A stretch of 64,000 bases of DNA from an uncultured Prevotellaceae bacterium (GTDB taxonomy: Bacteria; Bacteroidota; Bacteroidia; Bacteroidales; Bacteroidaceae). A program made the position numbers and the translations under genes. Positions 62,365 through 64,000 of this stretch are shown here, in pieces (within the stretch, counting starts at the first letter, position 1; each line of letters begins with the position of its first letter). The notes under the pieces were generated by a model. It was not told the DNA's origin, did no database searches, and worked only from the letters and a program-made list of their open reading frames with translations. The stretch spans positions 91,385-155,384 of the forward strand of contig CASFNA010000016.1 in NCBI GenBank assembly GCA_949295905.1. The letters run 5' to 3'.

Positions 62365-63441
62365 TTACTGACGGACAAAAGGCTTCAGCCCCTTGACGGC
62401 TTCGGCTGCCGTAATGCGGCATCCGCCGTTGTCAAGGTCGATGAGTATGTAGCGGTCGTTGCCCATGCCAAGCTCCTTCATGTACGACAACTGGCGCAGG
62501 CCGTGGCGTGTCTCTATGCGCTCCACGATGTCGTGGTGTTCGGCTTCGGTCATGGCATAGATGAGGTCTATGCACGCCTGGTCGAGTGCAAGGATGTCGG
62601 TTGACGAGAGTATGCCAACGTTCGGCGTTACCACGGGCGCGGCATTGACGCCCTCGCAGTCGCATGACACCGACATGTTGCGCATCACGTTGACGTATGT
62701 AATGTGCTTGCCGAAGTGGTCGATGACCGACTTTGTGGACTCGGTCATTCGCTCCATAAACTCCTCCTTGGCAATGTCCCACTGGTTGTTTTGGTTCGGC
62801 GTGGTGTGAATCCATGCCTTGCCGATGCGTCCGTCGGCGCAGCCTATGCCTATGTTCTTGTTGCTTCCGCCGAAGCCTCCCTGCGAGTGTCCCTTGAAGT
62901 GGGTGAGCACTACGAGCGACTGGTAGTTCTTCAGGTGGCTGCCAACGGCCATTTTCTTGACCCACTTGCCGCCTACGACGGGCAGGGTGGTGGTGTCTTC
63001 CTCGTCGATGATGTCAACGGGGCAGAACGTCCAGCCGTTCACCTCGAGCGTCTTGCGGTGCTGCTCGGTGGTGTAGCGGTCGCCTTTGTAGTAGGTATTC
63101 GTTTCGATTATGTTGGCTTCGGGCAGGTCTTTCCGCATCAGTTCCTTCACCCAAGCCGACGGAATGATGTTGGGCCCGTTCTGTTCGCCCGTGTGCAGCT
63201 TCACGCCCGTGCGCCCCTCAATGTTGGCGCTCACCTGTTCGTAAGCTTTGATGAGGCCCTCCGGGCTTAGGTTGCGCGTGAAGTATACTATCGACTCGTT
63301 GCCTTTGCGTTGCTCGTAAGGCACGTATTTGTTGCCGTCATTGCCTGGCACAGGCTTCTGCTGCGCCATTCCGCAGTTTGGCATGATGCCGCAACAGAGT
63401 AATGTTATCAGCATCGGTTTTAAGAAATTCCTGATTTTCAT
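62365..63441 (-). CDS. Exported DUF362 protein
   Basis: The start is ATG 63441 (MKIRNFLKPMLITLLCCGIM), which gives a signal peptide, possibly with a lipid-anchor Cys; the frame to 63528 covers the likely promoter region. The 358-residue product has the DUF362 pattern: VVLTHFKGHSQGGFGGSNKN, IGIGCADGRIGKAW, NVMRNMSVSCDCEG, VTPNVGILSSTDILALDQAC. Clustered Cys residues suggest a metal or Fe-S related role. The reaction is unknown. No obvious partner gene. Confidence 0.88.
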   Translation of the reverse strand: MKIRNFLKPMLITLLCCGIMPNCGMAQQKPVPGNDGNKYVPYEQRKGNESIVYFTRNLSPEGLIKAYEQVSANIEGRTGVKLHTGEQNGPNIIPSAWVKELMRKDLPEANIIETNTYYKGDRYTTEQHRKTLEVNGWTFCPVDIIDEEDTTTLPVVGGKWVKKMAVGSHLKNYQSLVVLTHFKGHSQGGFGGSNKNIGIGCADGRIGKAWIHTTPNQNNQWDIAKEEFMERMTESTKSVIDHFGKHITYVNVMRNMSVSCDCEGVNAAPVVTPNVGILSSTDILALDQACIDLIYAMTEAEHHDIVERIETRHGLRQLSYMKELGMGNDRYILIDLDNGGCRITAAEAVKGLKPFVRQ

Positions 63442-63664
63442 GTCTATATATGTTTTAGTCAATGTCTGCCAGTGTAACGTCGTGGAATGAAAACACTGTT
63501 TCACGATGCAAAAATATATTATTTTCACGAGAAAACATGTAACCCATTTAAGGTATAAACAACCAATTTTACTGATTTATTCCGGCCTAGCAGCCGCGCC
63601 GTTGCATAAATGTAGGAATGTGGTTTGGCATGAGTTGTACAGGGTTTTATGGCGCGTTTGTAAG

Positions 63665-63716
63665 TGGTTGATAATCAGAGGGGTTGATATATGCCGTCTT
63701 TTGGCTTGTAAAAGAC
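63665..63716. repeat. Four-arm palindromic repeat interrupted by the IS110 element (copy 15)
   Basis: The shared left flank TTGATAATCAGAGGGGTTG (from 63669) leads to an arm TATGCCGTCTTTTGG and then GTAAAAGAC, which stops at 63716 exactly half-way through an arm. From 63717 (CTTTAGATTTGCAGG) the sequence departs from the family. The missing part, GGCCTTT, is expected beyond the right end of the inserted element. Confidence 0.8.
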
Positions 63717-63783
63717 CTTTAGATTTGCAGGCGCAAATAATGAGCAAACAATATTATCTTTGCTGTTATAAAGCGTTAACCAC

Positions 63784-63909
63784 AGGAGGGGAGGTGAACA
63801 TGGCAAAAGACAGAGCCTCAAAGGGCTAAAGGCCGTATCCGTACCTTCCCTCCTTCCATCGGACGGGGTCCAATTAGAATGCAAGGATTTGCTGCCTGTT
63901 AAAGGTCTT
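63784..63909 (+). ncRNA. Candidate bridge RNA of the IS110 element
   Basis: The 12-nt purine strand 63784-63795 pairs with 63843-63854 (one G-U pair) and closes a loop of 47 nt. In it lie AAAAGAC (63805-63811), a small hairpin AGCC/GGCT (63814-63827) and AAAGGCCGT (63828-63836). The first equals the left half of the target arm with core AC. The second is the complement of ACGGCCTTT, its right half with the same core. Downstream, a GCAA/TTGC hairpin (63881-63892) and TAAAGGT (63900-63906) follow. TAAAGGT is complementary to core plus element start ACCTTTA (63715-63721). An ACGAG/CTCGT hairpin lies at 63912-63925. Target loop first, donor loop second is the IS110 order. RNA ends are not known. 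Confidence 0.78.
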
Positions 63910-63959
63910 AGACGAGTCCGCTCGTGGTCAACGCAATAATTAAACAATGGCACAAAGGT

Positions 63960-64000
63960 ATGAAGAAAAAAGTATTTATCGGCATCGACGTGTCAAAAAA
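63960..64000 (+). CDS. IS110-family transposase (DEDD recombinase), first 13 codons
   Basis: The frame from ATG 63960 reads MKKKVFIGIDVSK and leaves the window. FIGIDVSK is the diagnostic opening of IS110-family recombinases; its Asp is the first acidic residue of the RuvC-like DEDD catalytic site. The rest, including the serine-bearing Tnp2 domain, lies outside. Too short for further description, but the motif together with the upstream structured region makes the family clear. Confidence 0.85.
   Translation, partial: MKKKVFIGIDVSK

Larger units (their letters stand above)
63717..64000 (+). mobile_element. Left end of an IS110-family insertion sequence (cut by the window edge)
   Basis: A 243-nt non-coding left end is followed by a recombinase gene starting MKKKVFIGIDVSK. 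IS110 elements lack inverted repeats, carry a non-coding guide RNA region before the recombinase gene, and recombine at a dinucleotide core. The left boundary is set by the break in the repeat, with AC (63715-63716) as proposed core. Confidence 0.82.

Noticed and set aside
63784-63830. AGGAGGGGAGGTGAAC followed by ATG could be a Shine-Dalgarno site with a 9-codon ORF (MAKDRASKG)
   Set aside because: Bacteroidota rarely use strong Shine-Dalgarno sites, and the purine tract pairs over 12 bp with 63843-63854, while the supposed codons coincide with the target guide. RNA structure explains it better, though a short peptide cannot be excluded.
1-64000. tRNA, rRNA, tmRNA or RNase P genes
   Set aside because: No cloverleaf with GTTCRA-type T arm and no conserved rRNA or tmRNA segment was recognised in any gap.

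Overview
The window comes from a Bacteroidales genome, most likely Prevotellaceae. Promoters have the Bacteroidota form (TTTG about 19-20 nt before TAnnTTTG) and there are almost no Shine-Dalgarno sites. Several proteins are Bacteroidota families: DUF3822, DUF5683, DUF6722-like, type IX secretion sorting domains and TPR-HTH regulators. Base composition is near 50% GC, apart from an AT-rich island at about 45.4-48.7 kb.

Layout. 0-8 kb: tail of an RmuC-like gene, RecD/Dda-type helicase, a DUF3822-rsmD cluster, EamA transporter, cupin with a divergent HxlR regulator, nadB. 8-15 kb: PH-domain protein, PBP4, and an etfB-etfA-acyl-CoA dehydrogenase operon carrying a frameshifted four-helix-bundle gene. 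16-20 kb: a leader-regulated TolC-HlyD-MFS efflux operon. 20-32 kb: dnaG, cls, a split HipA module (hipB-hipS-hipT), alaS, XRE regulator, SprT, recA. 32-44 kb: spermidine-type dehydrogenase, DUF6621, AAA ATPase, TetR, two secreted sorting-domain proteins and a TPR-HTH regulator. 44-49 kb: MerR gene and an AT-rich island of orphan genes. 49-59 kb: YjbQ, pectinesterase, the parA-parB-DUF5683-mltD-rel cluster, surE, lpxB. 60-64 kb: hydrolase, Gdx-type SMR exporter, DUF362 protein, and the left end of an IS110-family element cut by the window edge.

The intergenic DNA is full of structured repeats: a four-arm family with a 22-nt period (14 copies plus one interrupted), MITE-like foldback elements with target duplications, CCTCCCC-type palindromes (one inside the helicase gene), and long hairpins built of short AT- or purine-rich words.

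The most interesting observation is at the right edge. The IS110-family element starts exactly inside an arm of the four-arm repeat. Its upstream non-coding region can fold like a bridge RNA. Two segments in the first loop spell out the complete repeat arm (AAAAGAC + ACGGCCTTT, sharing core AC), and a segment further on is complementary to core plus left end. The element thus appears to be RNA-programmed to insert into the host's own dispersed repeat. Only the first 13 codons of the recombinase are visible, so its right end remains a prediction.
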